The position numbers and the translations under genes are program-made. A stretch of DNA of 25,433 nt from NCBI GenBank assembly GCA_041487355.1, contig JBGPND010000059.1, positions 1-25,433 on the forward strand, written 5' to 3'. A model generated the notes under the pieces. It did not search any database and was not told the origin of the DNA. It worked only from the letters and a program-made list of their open reading frames with translations. Source of the stretch: JAMXLO01 sp041487355. GTDB taxonomy: Bacteria > Pseudomonadota > Alphaproteobacteria > Acetobacterales > Acetobacteraceae. Shown here piece by piece: positions 1 to 7,844 of the stretch (positions within the stretch are counted from its first letter, which is position 1; each line of letters starts with the position of its first letter).

Positions 1-66
1 CACGATGTCCCCCGGAGCAAACGGTGCTTTTTCCGGACTGGACGTTGCTTGCACTGGGTAAGTCAT
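1..66 (-). CDS. Partial CDS, N-terminus only, unknown product
   Basis: An ATG at 66-64 on the minus strand is preceded by a very strong Shine-Dalgarno stretch (GGGAGGAGGG, just upstream at about 69-78). It opens a frame that runs without a stop to the left edge, giving 22 codons. The visible peptide starts MTYPVQATSS and ends in PFAPGDIV. An F-x-PGD-x-V motif near an N-terminus occurs in several unrelated families, so no function is assigned. The gene lies downstream of, and on the same strand as, the MetE-like gene at 300-1451, but 233 bases separate them and the gap contains a hairpin. Confidence 0.55.
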   Translation of the reverse strand, partial: MTYPVQATSSPEKAPFAPGDIV

Positions 67-176
67 AACCCTCCTCCCAAGCACCGACGACAATACACCA
101 CTGGCGAGCCGGCAGTGTACGAGATGCACCAAGCCGACGCACTATCGCCCCGGTCATTGCCCTGGTTTCGCCACGC

Positions 177-209
177 AACCCGGCAGGAATGGCGGGTTTC
201 TGCCGGGTT
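177..209. terminator. Hairpin in the 67-299 gap, possible terminator
   Basis: AACCCGGCAG at 177-186 pairs perfectly with CTGCCGGGTT at 200-209 around a 13-base loop. It lies about 90 bases past the stop of the minus-strand MetE-like gene and before the next minus-strand gene start at 66. No T tract follows on either strand, so it would be a weak intrinsic terminator or simply a repeat fragment. A shorter CCCGC/GCGGG stem lies close by at about 226-238. I see nothing else in the 67-299 gap. Confidence 0.35.
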
Positions 210-299
210 TACCCTCGTTAGCGTCCCGCGTAGCGGGGGAGGGGCGTGGCCATGGCTACCGGTCCACGTGGAAGCCCACTCGACGGCCCTACCGCCCCC

Positions 300-1451
300 T
301 CAGTGCCACAACCGCGCGGACGCGATCTTCGCGCCCTCCACCAGCGAACCCAGCTTGCGGAACGCGATCTCGCGATCCACCCGTCCGGCGGTGCCAACCG
401 ATGTCGCGAAACCGCAATCGGTGCCGGCGATCACGCGTTCGCGCCCGACAACGTCGGCGAACCGGCAGATGCGCTGGGCAACCAGCTCGGGGTGCTCGAT
501 GTAGTTGGTGCAGGTGTCGATCACGCCCGGGATCAGCACCTTGTCGTCCGGCAGCTTGGTTTCGCGCCAAACCGTCCATTCATGTTCGTGCCGCGGATTG
601 GCCGCCTCGAACGAGATCGCCTGCGGCTTGGCCTTCAGGATGATCGGCAGGATCTTCTGCAGCGGAATGTCGAAATCGTGCGGACCCTCGTAATTGCCCC
701 AGCACAGATGCAGCCGCGCCGAACTCGCAGGCACATTCGCCAGCGCGTGGTTCAATGCTTCGACCTGATGCTCGGCCTGCCTGAGGAATTCCGCTTCGGT
801 CAGATCCTGGAAGCCGGTGTGACGCGCCATCGCCAGATCGGGACTGTCGAGCTGCACGACGATGCCGGCACCGGCGATCGCCTCGTACTCCTCCTGCATC
901 GCGGCGGCGATTGCGTCGATATAGGCGGCGTGGCTGGGATAGTGGCGATTGGGCTGGAACGTGGACACCACACCTGGCGAGGCGGCGGGCATGAACGCGT
1001 CGGTCGGCTTCGATGCGGCGATCGCCGCCTTGAAGTTGGCGATGTCCTGCTGCACCGCGTCATGGTCGCGCAAGGTGATCGGACCGGTGCAGCACAGGCG
1101 ACGGATCTGCTGCGGCCCGATGAACTGCTCCAAACGCCGGCGGAAATCCGGATAGTCCGCCACGTCGCGATTCGGCTTCGGCACGTACGGTTCGCCGCCG
1201 AAGCCGGTCAGGCGGTCCTTGATATACGTTGCGTAGCCGATCTTGCTCGATTCGCCATCGCTGACGACGTCGATGCCGATGGCAACCTGTCGCGCGACGA
1301 TATCGGCGACGGCCTGGCGGACCTGGCGGGCGAACTCGGTGGCGTCGTATGGCTCGCCGCGGTCCTTCTTGATCAGCAGTTCGACCAGCGGTTGCGGCCG
1401 CGGCAGGCTGCCGACATGCGTTGTCAGGATGCGGTCGGTGCTGAGTTTCAT
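300..1451 (-). CDS. MetE-like (COG0620) zinc-dependent methyl/alkyltransferase, copy 1
   Basis: This 383-residue protein matches the length of a stand-alone C-terminal catalytic domain of cobalamin-independent methionine synthase, without the N-terminal duplicate domain. Family landmarks are visible. HVGSLPRP (residues 12-19) corresponds to the MetE IGS thiol-substrate loop. DGE occurs at 65-67 and VQLDSPD at 199-205. The expected zinc ligands are H248 and C250 (HLCWGN), E282 (FEAANPR) and C346 (GTDCGF). Such short homologues include core-MetE enzymes and epoxyalkane:coenzyme M transferase (XecA), so methyl or alkyl transfer to a zinc-bound thiol is a safe chemical guess, while the substrate is unknown. 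The start at 1451 is chosen because the protein begins there with the conserved N-terminus (MKLSTDRILTTHVGS) and a GGGAGGAGCGTC ribosome site lies just upstream. It is divergent from the ABC operon at 1586 and paralogous to the protein at 9749-10927. Confidence 0.85.
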   Translation of the reverse strand: MKLSTDRILTTHVGSLPRPQPLVELLIKKDRGEPYDATEFARQVRQAVADIVARQVAIGIDVVSDGESSKIGYATYIKDRLTGFGGEPYVPKPNRDVADYPDFRRRLEQFIGPQQIRRLCCTGPITLRDHDAVQQDIANFKAAIAASKPTDAFMPAASPGVVSTFQPNRHYPSHAAYIDAIAAAMQEEYEAIAGAGIVVQLDSPDLAMARHTGFQDLTEAEFLRQAEHQVEALNHALANVPASSARLHLCWGNYEGPHDFDIPLQKILPIILKAKPQAISFEAANPRHEHEWTVWRETKLPDDKVLIPGVIDTCTNYIEHPELVAQRICRFADVVGRERVIAGTDCGFATSVGTAGRVDREIAFRKLGSLVEGAKIASARLWH

Positions 1452-1526
1452 GACGCTCCTCCCTGTGCTTCTTGCCCGAAGCGTACAGGGTGGCGAAGCT
1501 CGGCGCGAGCCTCGGTTTTCGGCACC

Positions 1527-1556
1527 GTGACAGCACTGGCGAAAGCCGATTACTCT
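1527..1556 (+). promoter_or_regulatory. Weak promoter candidate for the first ABC operon
   Basis: GTGACA at 1527-1532 resembles a -35 box (5 of 6). After 18 bases comes TACTCT at 1551-1556, a poor -10 (3 of 6). It sits 30 bases before the ATG at 1586, in the 134-base divergent gap between the MetE-like gene and the importer. GTGAC at 1527-1531 and GTCAC at 1558-1562 are inverted to each other and could be regulator half-sites. This rests on pattern matching only. Confidence 0.2.
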
Positions 1557-1585
1557 GGTCACAACGAGAACAGGGAGGGGAGGCC

Positions 1586-2632
1586 ATGCAGTTCCGCGTC
1601 CTACGGGTTGCCGCCGCCGCGCTGACAGTTGCCGCCTTCAGCCTCGCAGCCGGGCACACGGCCGCGGCGGAGGGCCTGCAGAAGGTCACCATTGCCTTCG
1701 CCGGCAAGGGCCTTTCGTTCATGATCCAGTACATCGCCATCGGCGGCGGGTTCTACAAAGAGGAGGGGCTCGAACCGGAATCGGTCGACGTCGCCTCGGG
1801 CACGCGGCAGGCCGCCGCCGTGATGGGCGGCAGCGCCGAGATCACCCAGGTCGGCTTCGCCCACACGATGCACGCCGTCGGGCGCGGCGGCGATCTGGTG
1901 GCGATCGCCACCGGGTTCGATGCGTATCCCATCGCCCTCGTGCTCTCCAATGATGCGATCAAGCGGCTGGGCATCACCGACGCCATGTCGCTCGACGAGA
2001 AGCTGAAGCGGGTGAAGGGCGTGCGCATCGGCATCACCTCGCCTGGCTCCAGCACCGACGAGTTCATGCGCACCATCATGCTGGTGCGCGGCATGGACCC
2101 CACCCGAGACGTCAAACTGCAGCCGGTCGGCATCGGCGCGCCGATGGTCGCCGCCATGCAGCAGGGCAGCACCGACGGGTTCGCGTTCATGTCGCCCTTC
2201 ACCGACATCGCGGTGAGCCGCGGCCTCGGCCAGATCATCGCCGACCCGATGACCGGCACGGTTCCCGAGTACCGCGACGTGCCGTATCAGGTGATCACCA
2301 CCAGCCGCGCCACGCTGGAGAGCAAGCGCCCGCTGCTGCTGCATGTCGTGCGCGCGATGACCAGGGCGATGACGTTCGCCCATGAGAACAAGGAGGAGAC
2401 GCGGCGCATCGTCCGCCAGTATTTCCAGGACACGCCGGAAGCCGAGTTCAACACGGCGTTCGATACCTACATCAAGGCGGTGCCGACCACGCCGGTGATC
2501 TCGCCGGCGCAGGTGGAAAACACCGTCAGGATGGTGAACCTGACCGAGAAGACACCGATCTCGGCTACCTACGATCAGCTGGTGGATGCCGGTCTGGCAC
2601 GCGAGGCCGCCAAAGATCTGCTGGGGAAGTAG
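1586..2632 (+). CDS. ABC importer periplasmic substrate-binding protein (NMT1/TauA/SsuA type), system 1
   Basis: This 348-residue protein has a Sec-type signal peptide: a hydrophobic stretch follows MQFRVLRV, with probable cleavage after HTAAA near residue 28. The mature N-terminus carries hallmarks of the NMT1/THI5-like and nitrate/sulfonate/taurine-binding family: a short strand (KVTIAFAGKG), IGGGFYKEEGLEPE, a GSAEITQVG ligand-pocket loop, and GITSPGSSTDEF before domain 2. It would capture a small solute in the periplasm and hand it to the permeases that follow. The ligand cannot be told from sequence, since this family covers sulfonates, pyrimidine precursors, aromatic acids and more. The start at 1586 has an excellent GGGAGGGGAGG site 5 bases upstream. 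The longer open frame from 1472 would destroy the signal peptide. It shares several motifs with the second binding protein at 12194. Confidence 0.9.
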   Translation: MQFRVLRVAAAALTVAAFSLAAGHTAAAEGLQKVTIAFAGKGLSFMIQYIAIGGGFYKEEGLEPESVDVASGTRQAAAVMGGSAEITQVGFAHTMHAVGRGGDLVAIATGFDAYPIALVLSNDAIKRLGITDAMSLDEKLKRVKGVRIGITSPGSSTDEFMRTIMLVRGMDPTRDVKLQPVGIGAPMVAAMQQGSTDGFAFMSPFTDIAVSRGLGQIIADPMTGTVPEYRDVPYQVITTSRATLESKRPLLLHVVRAMTRAMTFAHENKEETRRIVRQYFQDTPEAEFNTAFDTYIKAVPTTPVISPAQVENTVRMVNLTEKTPISATYDQLVDAGLAREAAKDLLGK

Positions 2633-2633
2633 C

Positions 2634-3395
2634 ATGCCGGCGCGGCGCTTCGATCCCATCATCCTGTGGCAGATCGCCGTCGGCCTGCTGCTGCTGGCCG
2701 GATGGGAGACGATCGGGCGCGTGTACGGCTCGGAATGGACCAGCCGGCCGAGCCTGATCGCAGTCAGGCTGGCGAGCTGGCTGCAAGGCAATCTCTATAT
2801 TCACGTGGCGACGACGCTGACCGAGGTCGTCACCGGGCTGGTGGCAGGCGCCGCGTTCGGTGTCCTGGCCGGCCTGCTGCTCGGCCGCCTACCGCTGACA
2901 TCAGTGATCCTGCGACCGATCGTCGTCGCCTTCTACAGCGTGCCGCTGATCGCGCTGGCGCCGCTATTCATCATGTTCTTCGGCCTCGACATGTTGCCGA
3001 AGATGGTGCTGGTGACGATCGTCGTGTTCTTCCTGCTGTTCTTCAATACATTCGCCGGCGCCGCCTCGGTGGATCACGACCTGATCGCTCAGGTCGAACT
3101 GATGGGCTCTACGCCGCGCGAGAAGTTCCAGAAGGTCGTCGCGCCGGCCTGCATGGCCTGGATCATCGGCGGCATCAAGATCGCCCTGCCCTATGCCCTG
3201 GTGGCGGCCACGACCGGCGAGATGCTGGCCGCGCGGCGCGGGCTTGGCTTCCTGCTCAGCGATGCCGCATCGCAGTTCGACATGACGTCGCTCTATGCGG
3301 CGTTGTTCATCCTGATGCTGCTGGGCCTCGCCGTTTCCGAGACGGCCGCCTGGTGCGAACGACACATGCTACGGTGGCGCCATGCCGAGGGTTGA
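2634..3395 (+). CDS. ABC transporter permease, system 1, first of two
   Basis: This 253-residue inner-membrane protein has about six hydrophobic segments, as in the BPD_transp_1 family of SsuC/TauC permeases. The cytoplasmic coupling loop that contacts the ATPase is visible as STPREKFQKVVAPACMAWII, with the conserved G-x(n)-P pattern (EAA loop). The start at 2634 lies one base after the previous stop, and GGGGAAG within the end of the preceding gene acts as ribosome site. The stop overlaps the ATPase start by 14 bases. Together with the permease at 4224, it probably forms a heterodimeric channel. Confidence 0.88.
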   Translation: MPARRFDPIILWQIAVGLLLLAGWETIGRVYGSEWTSRPSLIAVRLASWLQGNLYIHVATTLTEVVTGLVAGAAFGVLAGLLLGRLPLTSVILRPIVVAFYSVPLIALAPLFIMFFGLDMLPKMVLVTIVVFFLLFFNTFAGAASVDHDLIAQVELMGSTPREKFQKVVAPACMAWIIGGIKIALPYALVAATTGEMLAARRGLGFLLSDAASQFDMTSLYAALFILMLLGLAVSETAAWCERHMLRWRHAEG

Positions 3396-4227
3396 ACTGG
3401 CCGTGCCGGCCGATATCGCCGAACCGGCGCCGGCACCGCGCGCGGAGAAGATCAGGCTTGCCGGTGTAGGCAAGCGCTTCGTCACGCGCGATCGTGAGGT
3501 GGAGGCGCTGCAGCCGATCGATCTGACCATCGACGCGCACGAGTTCGTGGCGCTGGTCGGGCCGAGCGGCTGCGGCAAGTCGACGATCCTGAACCTGATC
3601 GCGGGACTGCTGCAGCCCAGCAGCGGCGTCGTGTCGTATGACGGCGGGACGGTGGCCGGGCCCAATCGCCGCGTCGGCTACATGACGCAGAAGGACACGC
3701 TGCTGCCCTGGCGCACCGCGGCCGACAACGTACGCATCGCGCTCGAGCTGAAGTGCCGCGCCGTGCCACGCAGCGAGGCCGATGCGCGGGTCGCACAGAT
3801 CATCGACCTTGTCGGCCTGACCGGGTTCGAGCGCCACTACCCGGCGGAGCTGTCGGGCGGCATGCGCAAGCGCGTCGGCCTGGCGCGGACGCTGATCTAC
3901 GAGCCCGAAACCCTGCTGATGGACGAGCCGTTCGGCGCGCTGGACGCGCAGCTCAAGCTGCTGATGCTCGACCAGTTGCAGGAGCTGACGCGGCAGCGCC
4001 GCATGACGGTGGTGTTCGTCACGCATGACCTGGGCGAGGCGATCACGCTGGCCGATCGCGTGGTGGTGTTCAGCGCGCGCCCTGGGCGCATTCGCACGAT
4101 CCGCACCGTCGACCTGCCACGCCCGCGCGACGTGTTTCGTATCCGGTTCACCGAGGCCTTCGCGCATCTGCACGAGGAGTTGTGGGATGAGCTGAAGGAC
4201 GAGGTGGCGCGGGGAACCGACGTATGA
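3382..4227 (+). CDS. ABC transporter ATPase, system 1 (SsuB/TauB/NrtD type)
   Basis: This 281-residue ATP-binding subunit powers the importer. All nucleotide-binding motifs are intact: Walker A GPSGCGKST (60-68), Q-loop Gln103, signature LSGGM (158-162), Walker B LLMDEP (178-183) with D-loop GALD, and switch His215 (VTHD). An N-terminal extension of about 20 Pro/Ala-rich residues precedes the first strand (KIRLAGVGKRF). It overlaps the upstream permease by 14 bases and the next permease by ATGA, so the three genes are probably translationally coupled. The ATPase lies between two permease genes rather than at one end. Confidence 0.92.
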   Translation: MPRVELAVPADIAEPAPAPRAEKIRLAGVGKRFVTRDREVEALQPIDLTIDAHEFVALVGPSGCGKSTILNLIAGLLQPSSGVVSYDGGTVAGPNRRVGYMTQKDTLLPWRTAADNVRIALELKCRAVPRSEADARVAQIIDLVGLTGFERHYPAELSGGMRKRVGLARTLIYEPETLLMDEPFGALDAQLKLLMLDQLQELTRQRRMTVVFVTHDLGEAITLADRVVVFSARPGRIRTIRTVDLPRPRDVFRIRFTEAFAHLHEELWDELKDEVARGTDV

Positions 4228-5039
4228 GCGAAGCCGTCCGCCTGCCTGCCCTATCCGATCGCTCATCGGCAGCCTTTGCCCGCTTCCTTGCGACGACGAC
4301 CGGCCGCTCGCTGGCGCGCCTGCTGCTGGTGCTCATTCTGCTGGCGATGTGGCAGGTTCTGCCGAACCGCGGGTTGCGCTTCTGGATGAGCGGACCGCTG
4401 GACATCGTGGTGCGGCTGTGGAGCTGGGTGCTGGACGGATCGCTGTGGGAGAACCTCGGCGCGACACTGCTCGCGATGGTTCTGGGGTATCTGATCGGCA
4501 CCGGCATCGGCATCGCACTGGGGCTGCTGTTCGGCCTCATGCCGCGCGTGTATCGCGTGTTGTCACCCTATATCGCGGCGCTCTACGCGATGCCGAAGAT
4601 CGCTCTGGCGCCGCTGTTCGTCATCGTCCTTGGCATTGGCATCCAGTCGAAGGTGGCGCTCGTCGCCATCACCGTGTTCTTCCTGGTGCTCAACAGCACG
4701 CTGGACGGGGTGCGCAATGTGGACCGCGACCTGGCGCGCACGCTTTCGCTGATGGGCGCGACGCGGTTCGAGGTGATCGGCAAGGTGCTGGTGCCGGCGA
4801 CGCTGCCGTGGATCTTCACCGGGATGCGGATTTCCGTCCGCTACGCCTTCACCAACACGCTGCTGGCCGAGCTGATTGCTTCGAACAGCGGCATCGGCTT
4901 CATGATCGAATACTACTCCGGCATCTTCGATGCGACCGGGACCTATGCCGCCATCCTGGTCCTGGTCATCATGAGCGTCGGCCTCACGGAACTGCTGACG
5001 CAGGTCGAGGCCAGGATGTCCCGCGGTCGCGGCCAGTAG
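4224..5039 (+). CDS. ABC transporter permease, system 1, second of two
   Basis: This 271-residue membrane protein of the same BPD_transp_1 family has an N-terminal cytoplasmic stretch of about 30 residues before the first membrane segment (LLLVLILLAMW). The ATPase-contact loop ATRFEVIGKVLVPATLPW is present. It starts in the ATGA overlap with the ATPase stop. It differs clearly from the permease at 2634, so the importer appears to use two distinct channel subunits, unlike the one-permease system at 12194-14817. The CoA-transferase gene follows after 22 bases. Confidence 0.88.
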   Translation: MSEAVRLPALSDRSSAAFARFLATTTGRSLARLLLVLILLAMWQVLPNRGLRFWMSGPLDIVVRLWSWVLDGSLWENLGATLLAMVLGYLIGTGIGIALGLLFGLMPRVYRVLSPYIAALYAMPKIALAPLFVIVLGIGIQSKVALVAITVFFLVLNSTLDGVRNVDRDLARTLSLMGATRFEVIGKVLVPATLPWIFTGMRISVRYAFTNTLLAELIASNSGIGFMIEYYSGIFDATGTYAAILVLVIMSVGLTELLTQVEARMSRGRGQ

Positions 5040-5061
5040 CGGCAATTCGAGGAGAGATACC

Positions 5062-6258
5062 ATGAGCCAGGCCCTGTCAGGCATCCGCGTCATCGACATG
5101 ACGCACAACCAGGCGGGACCCGCCTGTGCGCAGATCCTCGGCTTCCTTGGCGCCGATGTGATCAAGCTGGAGGAGCCGAAGGGCGGCGACGTCGCGCGCA
5201 CCAACATGCGCGACCGCACCGACAGTGACAGCCTGTTCTTCCTGGTGCTGAACGCCAATAAGCGCAGCCTGACGCTCAACCTGAAGACTGACGAGGGCAA
5301 GAAGCTGTTCAAGCAGGTAATTGCTGCGTCCGATGTGCTGGTGGAGAATTTCGGGCCTGGCGCGCTGGATCGTCTGGGGCTTGGCTACGAGGTGCTGTCG
5401 AAGCTGAATCCGCGGCTGATCTACGCGACCATCAAGGGCTTCGGCACCTACGGGCCATATAGTGGCTTCAAGAGCTTCGAGCCGATCGCGCAGGCGATGG
5501 GCGGCGCGATGAGCGTCACCGGCTTCCCGGAGAACCCGCCGACCTACGTATATCCGGCGATCGGCGATTCCGGCACCGGCATGCATATGGCGATCGGGAT
5601 CCTGGCCGCGCTGCAGCAGCGCCATGCGACGGGGAAGGGTCAGCATGTCGAGGTATCGATGCAGGATGCGGTGGTGAACCTGATACGCGTGAGTTTGCGC
5701 GACCACCAGCGCTTCGGCCACGCGATGCCGCGCAACGGCAACCAGCTCGGCCGCACCGTGCCTGGCACGACCTATGCCTGTGCGCCGGGCGGGCCGAACG
5801 ACTACGTGTTCATCCACGCGCAGCCGCAGATGTGGCAGCCGCTGATCAATGTGATGGGTCAGCCGGAACTGGCGGACGATCCGCGCTTCGCAACGGCGGA
5901 TGGGCGCTGGGAGAACCGGAAGGAGCTGAATGCGATCGTCGAGGCATGGACGCGCCAGCGCAGCAAGCACGAGGTGATGCGGCTGATGGGCGAGGCGGGT
6001 GTTCCCTGCGGCGCCACGCTGGATACCGGCGAGGTGCTGGCGGATCCGCATCTGCGGGCGCGCGACATGATCGTCGATGTCGATTATCCGACGCGCGGCA
6101 CGTACCAGACGGTTGGCTGCCCGATCAAGCTGTCGGACTCGCCCGCCGAGGTGACCCGGCCTCCGTTGCTTGGTGAGCATACCGACGAGTTGCTGAATTT
6201 GCTCTGCGGTGTGGGGCGCGACGAACTACAGCGGCTGCGTGAAAAAGGCGTCGTCTGA
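5062..6258 (+). CDS. Class III CoA-transferase (CaiB/BaiF/Frc family)
   Basis: This 398-residue protein has the normal length for family III CoA-transferases, which move CoA between carboxylic acids through an aspartyl-CoA thioester. The catalytic aspartate falls at Asp169 (AIGDSGTGMH), the position known from formyl-CoA transferase. Other landmarks are the N-terminal GIRVIDMTHNQAGP, LGADVIKLEEP, VENFGPGALDRLGLGYE and the C-terminal AGVPCGATLDTGEVLADP. The ribosome site is AGGAGA, 7 bases before the ATG. As last gene of the importer operon, it most likely activates the imported acid, or a product of it, as a CoA thioester for degradation. The acid is unknown; formate/oxalate, carnitine, succinate/citramalate and aromatic acids are all known in the family. 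Confidence 0.9.
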   Translation: MSQALSGIRVIDMTHNQAGPACAQILGFLGADVIKLEEPKGGDVARTNMRDRTDSDSLFFLVLNANKRSLTLNLKTDEGKKLFKQVIAASDVLVENFGPGALDRLGLGYEVLSKLNPRLIYATIKGFGTYGPYSGFKSFEPIAQAMGGAMSVTGFPENPPTYVYPAIGDSGTGMHMAIGILAALQQRHATGKGQHVEVSMQDAVVNLIRVSLRDHQRFGHAMPRNGNQLGRTVPGTTYACAPGGPNDYVFIHAQPQMWQPLINVMGQPELADDPRFATADGRWENRKELNAIVEAWTRQRSKHEVMRLMGEAGVPCGATLDTGEVLADPHLRARDMIVDVDYPTRGTYQTVGCPIKLSDSPAEVTRPPLLGEHTDELLNLLCGVGRDELQRLREKGVV

Positions 6259-6265
6259 CCGGTAC

Positions 6266-6298
6266 CCGTCGTGGCCGGGTCAAGCGCGGCCACGACGG
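6266..6298. terminator. Perfect 12-bp hairpin between convergent genes, REP-like bidirectional terminator
   Basis: CCGTCGTGGCCG at 6266-6277 pairs fully with CGGCCACGACGG at 6287-6298 around a 9-base loop. It begins 8 bases after the CoA-transferase stop, and its right half contains the last codons and stop (6280-6282) of the opposing GFA gene. The core resembles a GGCCGGG..CCCGGCC palindrome that recurs in alphaproteobacterial intergenic regions (recalled, not searched). No T tract is present. The position suggests termination for both converging transcripts. Confidence 0.6.
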
Positions 6299-6990
6299 TA
6301 AGGGTACTGCACTCCCCCAGCCGCGCGGCGGGCGCGCATCGTTTCCTCCCAGTGCAGTCCATCGAACAGGCGTGGCCGCAGGGCAGCGACGTCGACGCCA
6401 TCGAGGCAGCGCGCGTTCACGCTGATCTTGTCCGGCGCCGAGCGCGGCACGCCAAAGGAGTGGATGCCGCAATTCCGGCAGAAGATGTGCTTCGCCGTGT
6501 TGGTGTTGAACTGATAGGTCGTCAGCTCATCCTGGCCGCTCAGGAGTTCGAACTGTTCCGGCGGGACGACGAGGTGAAGGATGCCCTTCTTCGCGCAGAC
6601 AGAGCAGTTGCACTCGGTGACGAGCGACAGGTCCGCCCGCACCCGGAACCGCACGCGGCCGCAATGGCATCCGCCTTCATGAGTGTCGAGCATCGCTATC
6701 TCCCGATGGCGTTGGGTTTCGCGCTGCACGCTACCATGAGGCGCCGCGCCTGCCACCACCTCCCAGAACGGCCGGGAAAACTCGCGATGGATGTCCCCGC
6801 GCGTCAGTCCGACATCCCACAGGTCACGGTCGGTGAACTGCGCAGCCAGTCGCTGCTCGCGCGCACGCTGGCGCCACAGGCGCCAAAGCCGGACCAGGCC
6901 ATTCAAATGCGCGCTCGCCCGATGGAACGGATGCACGCCTGCGTGTGACCGATGCGGGTTTGCCAGCGGATGATTGGCGCAGTGGGCCAT
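6280..6990 (-). CDS. DUF1127 segment fused in frame to a GFA/CENP-V zinc domain
   Basis: This is one uninterrupted 236-codon frame. Residues 34-76 (from LWRLWRQRAREQRL to RGDIHREFSRPFW) match the DUF1127/YjiS pattern: basic helix, D-R-x-L-x-D-x-G-L, then RPFW. From residue 100 a complete GFA domain (glutathione-dependent formaldehyde-activating-like; its true reaction is doubtful in most members) begins with MLDTHEGGCHCG. All seven family cysteines are present, at GFA residues 9, 11, 28, 30, 33, 72 and 75. The ATG at 6990 has a strong AGGAGG 10 bases upstream. An internal ATG at 6693, which would give a normal 137-residue GFA protein, also has GGGAGA 7-8 bases upstream. Both starts may be used. 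DUF1127 and GFA are normally separate proteins, so this is either a fusion or a small protein whose stop codon was lost. The 194-base gap upstream to the GST gene shows no clear signal. Confidence 0.75.
   Translation of the reverse strand: MAHCANHPLANPHRSHAGVHPFHRASAHLNGLVRLWRLWRQRAREQRLAAQFTDRDLWDVGLTRGDIHREFSRPFWEVVAGAAPHGSVQRETQRHREIAMLDTHEGGCHCGRVRFRVRADLSLVTECNCSVCAKKGILHLVVPPEQFELLSGQDELTTYQFNTNTAKHIFCRNCGIHSFGVPRSAPDKISVNARCLDGVDVAALRPRLFDGLHWEETMRARRAAGGVQYPYRRGRA
6691..6707 (-). promoter_or_regulatory. Internal ribosome site and ATG for a free GFA protein
   Basis: Reading the minus strand, GGGAGA is followed by TAGCG and the ATG at 6693-6691. The ATG opens directly on the conserved GFA N-terminus (EGGCHCG). 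This spacing would let the 137-residue zinc domain be made alone, independent of the DUF1127 part. Confidence 0.5.
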
Positions 6991-7184
6991 GATCAGTCTG
7001 CCTCCTGTGCTGAACTCGCCCGATAGGCGAGGAACTCGATCTTCAGTTGCCAGTATCGCCACCGTCCGCGGACCATTCGCCGCGCCAACGAAAGGACCGT
7101 GGCGTGATCTCGGAGAAACCCCAGCGGACCGCTTGTCCCGTCGGGCTCGTTCCATCCTGCACAATCTGATCTCGTGCACCGTCG

Positions 7185-7820
7185 TCACGCGGCCGCGCGA
7201 CGGGCCTGTTCCTCCTTGTAGAGGGCAAACTCCTCGGCCATCGCCCGGGCCACGCTCGGCCGCTCGCGCATGCGCTGGAAATAGGCCTGCACCGCCGGCC
7301 ATTGCGCGAGATCCATGCCGGTGAAGCCGGCCCAGTTGAGCACGGTCACCAGATACGCATCGGCCACCGTGAACCGGTCCAGCAGGAAGTCCCGGCCGTT
7401 CAGGTGATCATTGAGGTAGCCGAAACGCTGCGCGGCCTTGTCGCGTGCGAACGCCTTCGCGCCGTCGGTGCTTCTGGGATCGAGCAACGGATTGAACACC
7501 AGTTTGTGCAGCTCCGACGTGATGAAGTTCAGCCACTGCTGCAGCCGATAGCGTGGCATGCCGCCCTGTGGCGCGAGGCCGGATTGCGGAAGCTGGTCGG
7601 CCACGTACTGCAGCACCACCGGGTTCTCCGTCAGCAGTTCGCCATCGTCGGCGCGCAGCACGGGCACCTGCCCCATGGGGTTCACCGCCAGGAAGTCGGA
7701 GCCATCGGCAACGCGTTTGGCCCGCGTATCGACCTGGACGAATGTCGCCCGCGCGCCGGCCTCGTAGAGCGCGATTCGTGTGGCCATCGAGCAGGCGAGA
7801 GGAGCGAAATAGAGTTCCAT
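7185..7820 (-). CDS. Glutathione S-transferase, beta-like class
   Basis: This 211-residue cytosolic GST has a thioredoxin-fold N-terminal domain: MELYFAPLACS, then NPMGQVPVL with the cis-proline that binds glutathione, then ENPVVLQYVAD. An all-helical C-terminal domain follows, with the usual FTVADAYL helix-capping motif. Cys10 lies where bacterial beta-class GSTs keep their active-site cysteine. The residue pair before VVLQY is Glu-Asn instead of the common Glu-Ser/Gly. The start at 7820 has CAGGAGG 7 bases upstream. It is divergent from a TetR regulator 71 bases away, suggesting induction by an electrophile or toxicant. It could conjugate glutathione or act as an isomerase or peroxidase; the substrate is unknown. 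Confidence 0.9.
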   Translation of the reverse strand: MELYFAPLACSMATRIALYEAGARATFVQVDTRAKRVADGSDFLAVNPMGQVPVLRADDGELLTENPVVLQYVADQLPQSGLAPQGGMPRYRLQQWLNFITSELHKLVFNPLLDPRSTDGAKAFARDKAAQRFGYLNDHLNGRDFLLDRFTVADAYLVTVLNWAGFTGMDLAQWPAVQAYFQRMRERPSVARAMAEEFALYKEEQARRAAA

Positions 7821-7844
7821 GGCGACCTCCTGCTGGTTGATTTT

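Noticed and set aside
300..1451. Calling the MetE-like genes housekeeping metE
   Set aside because: Both lack the N-terminal half of MetE, are duplicated and divergent, and sit among catabolic genes, so no gene symbol was assigned.
1452..1585. A B12 or SAM riboswitch upstream of the MetE-like or importer genes
   Set aside because: The 134-base divergent gap is short and shows no B12-box-like or SAM-type conserved segments that I can recognise.
246..1625. Long plus-strand open frame of 459 codons opposite the first MetE-like gene
   Set aside because: It is antisense to a gene with clear zinc ligands and family motifs. Its Arg/Gly/His-rich translation is typical of a shadow frame in GC-rich DNA.
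6991..7184. A small gene between the DUF1127 start and the GST stop
   Set aside because: The open frames here are extensions of neighbouring frames without ribosome sites, and no domain or conserved motif is visible.
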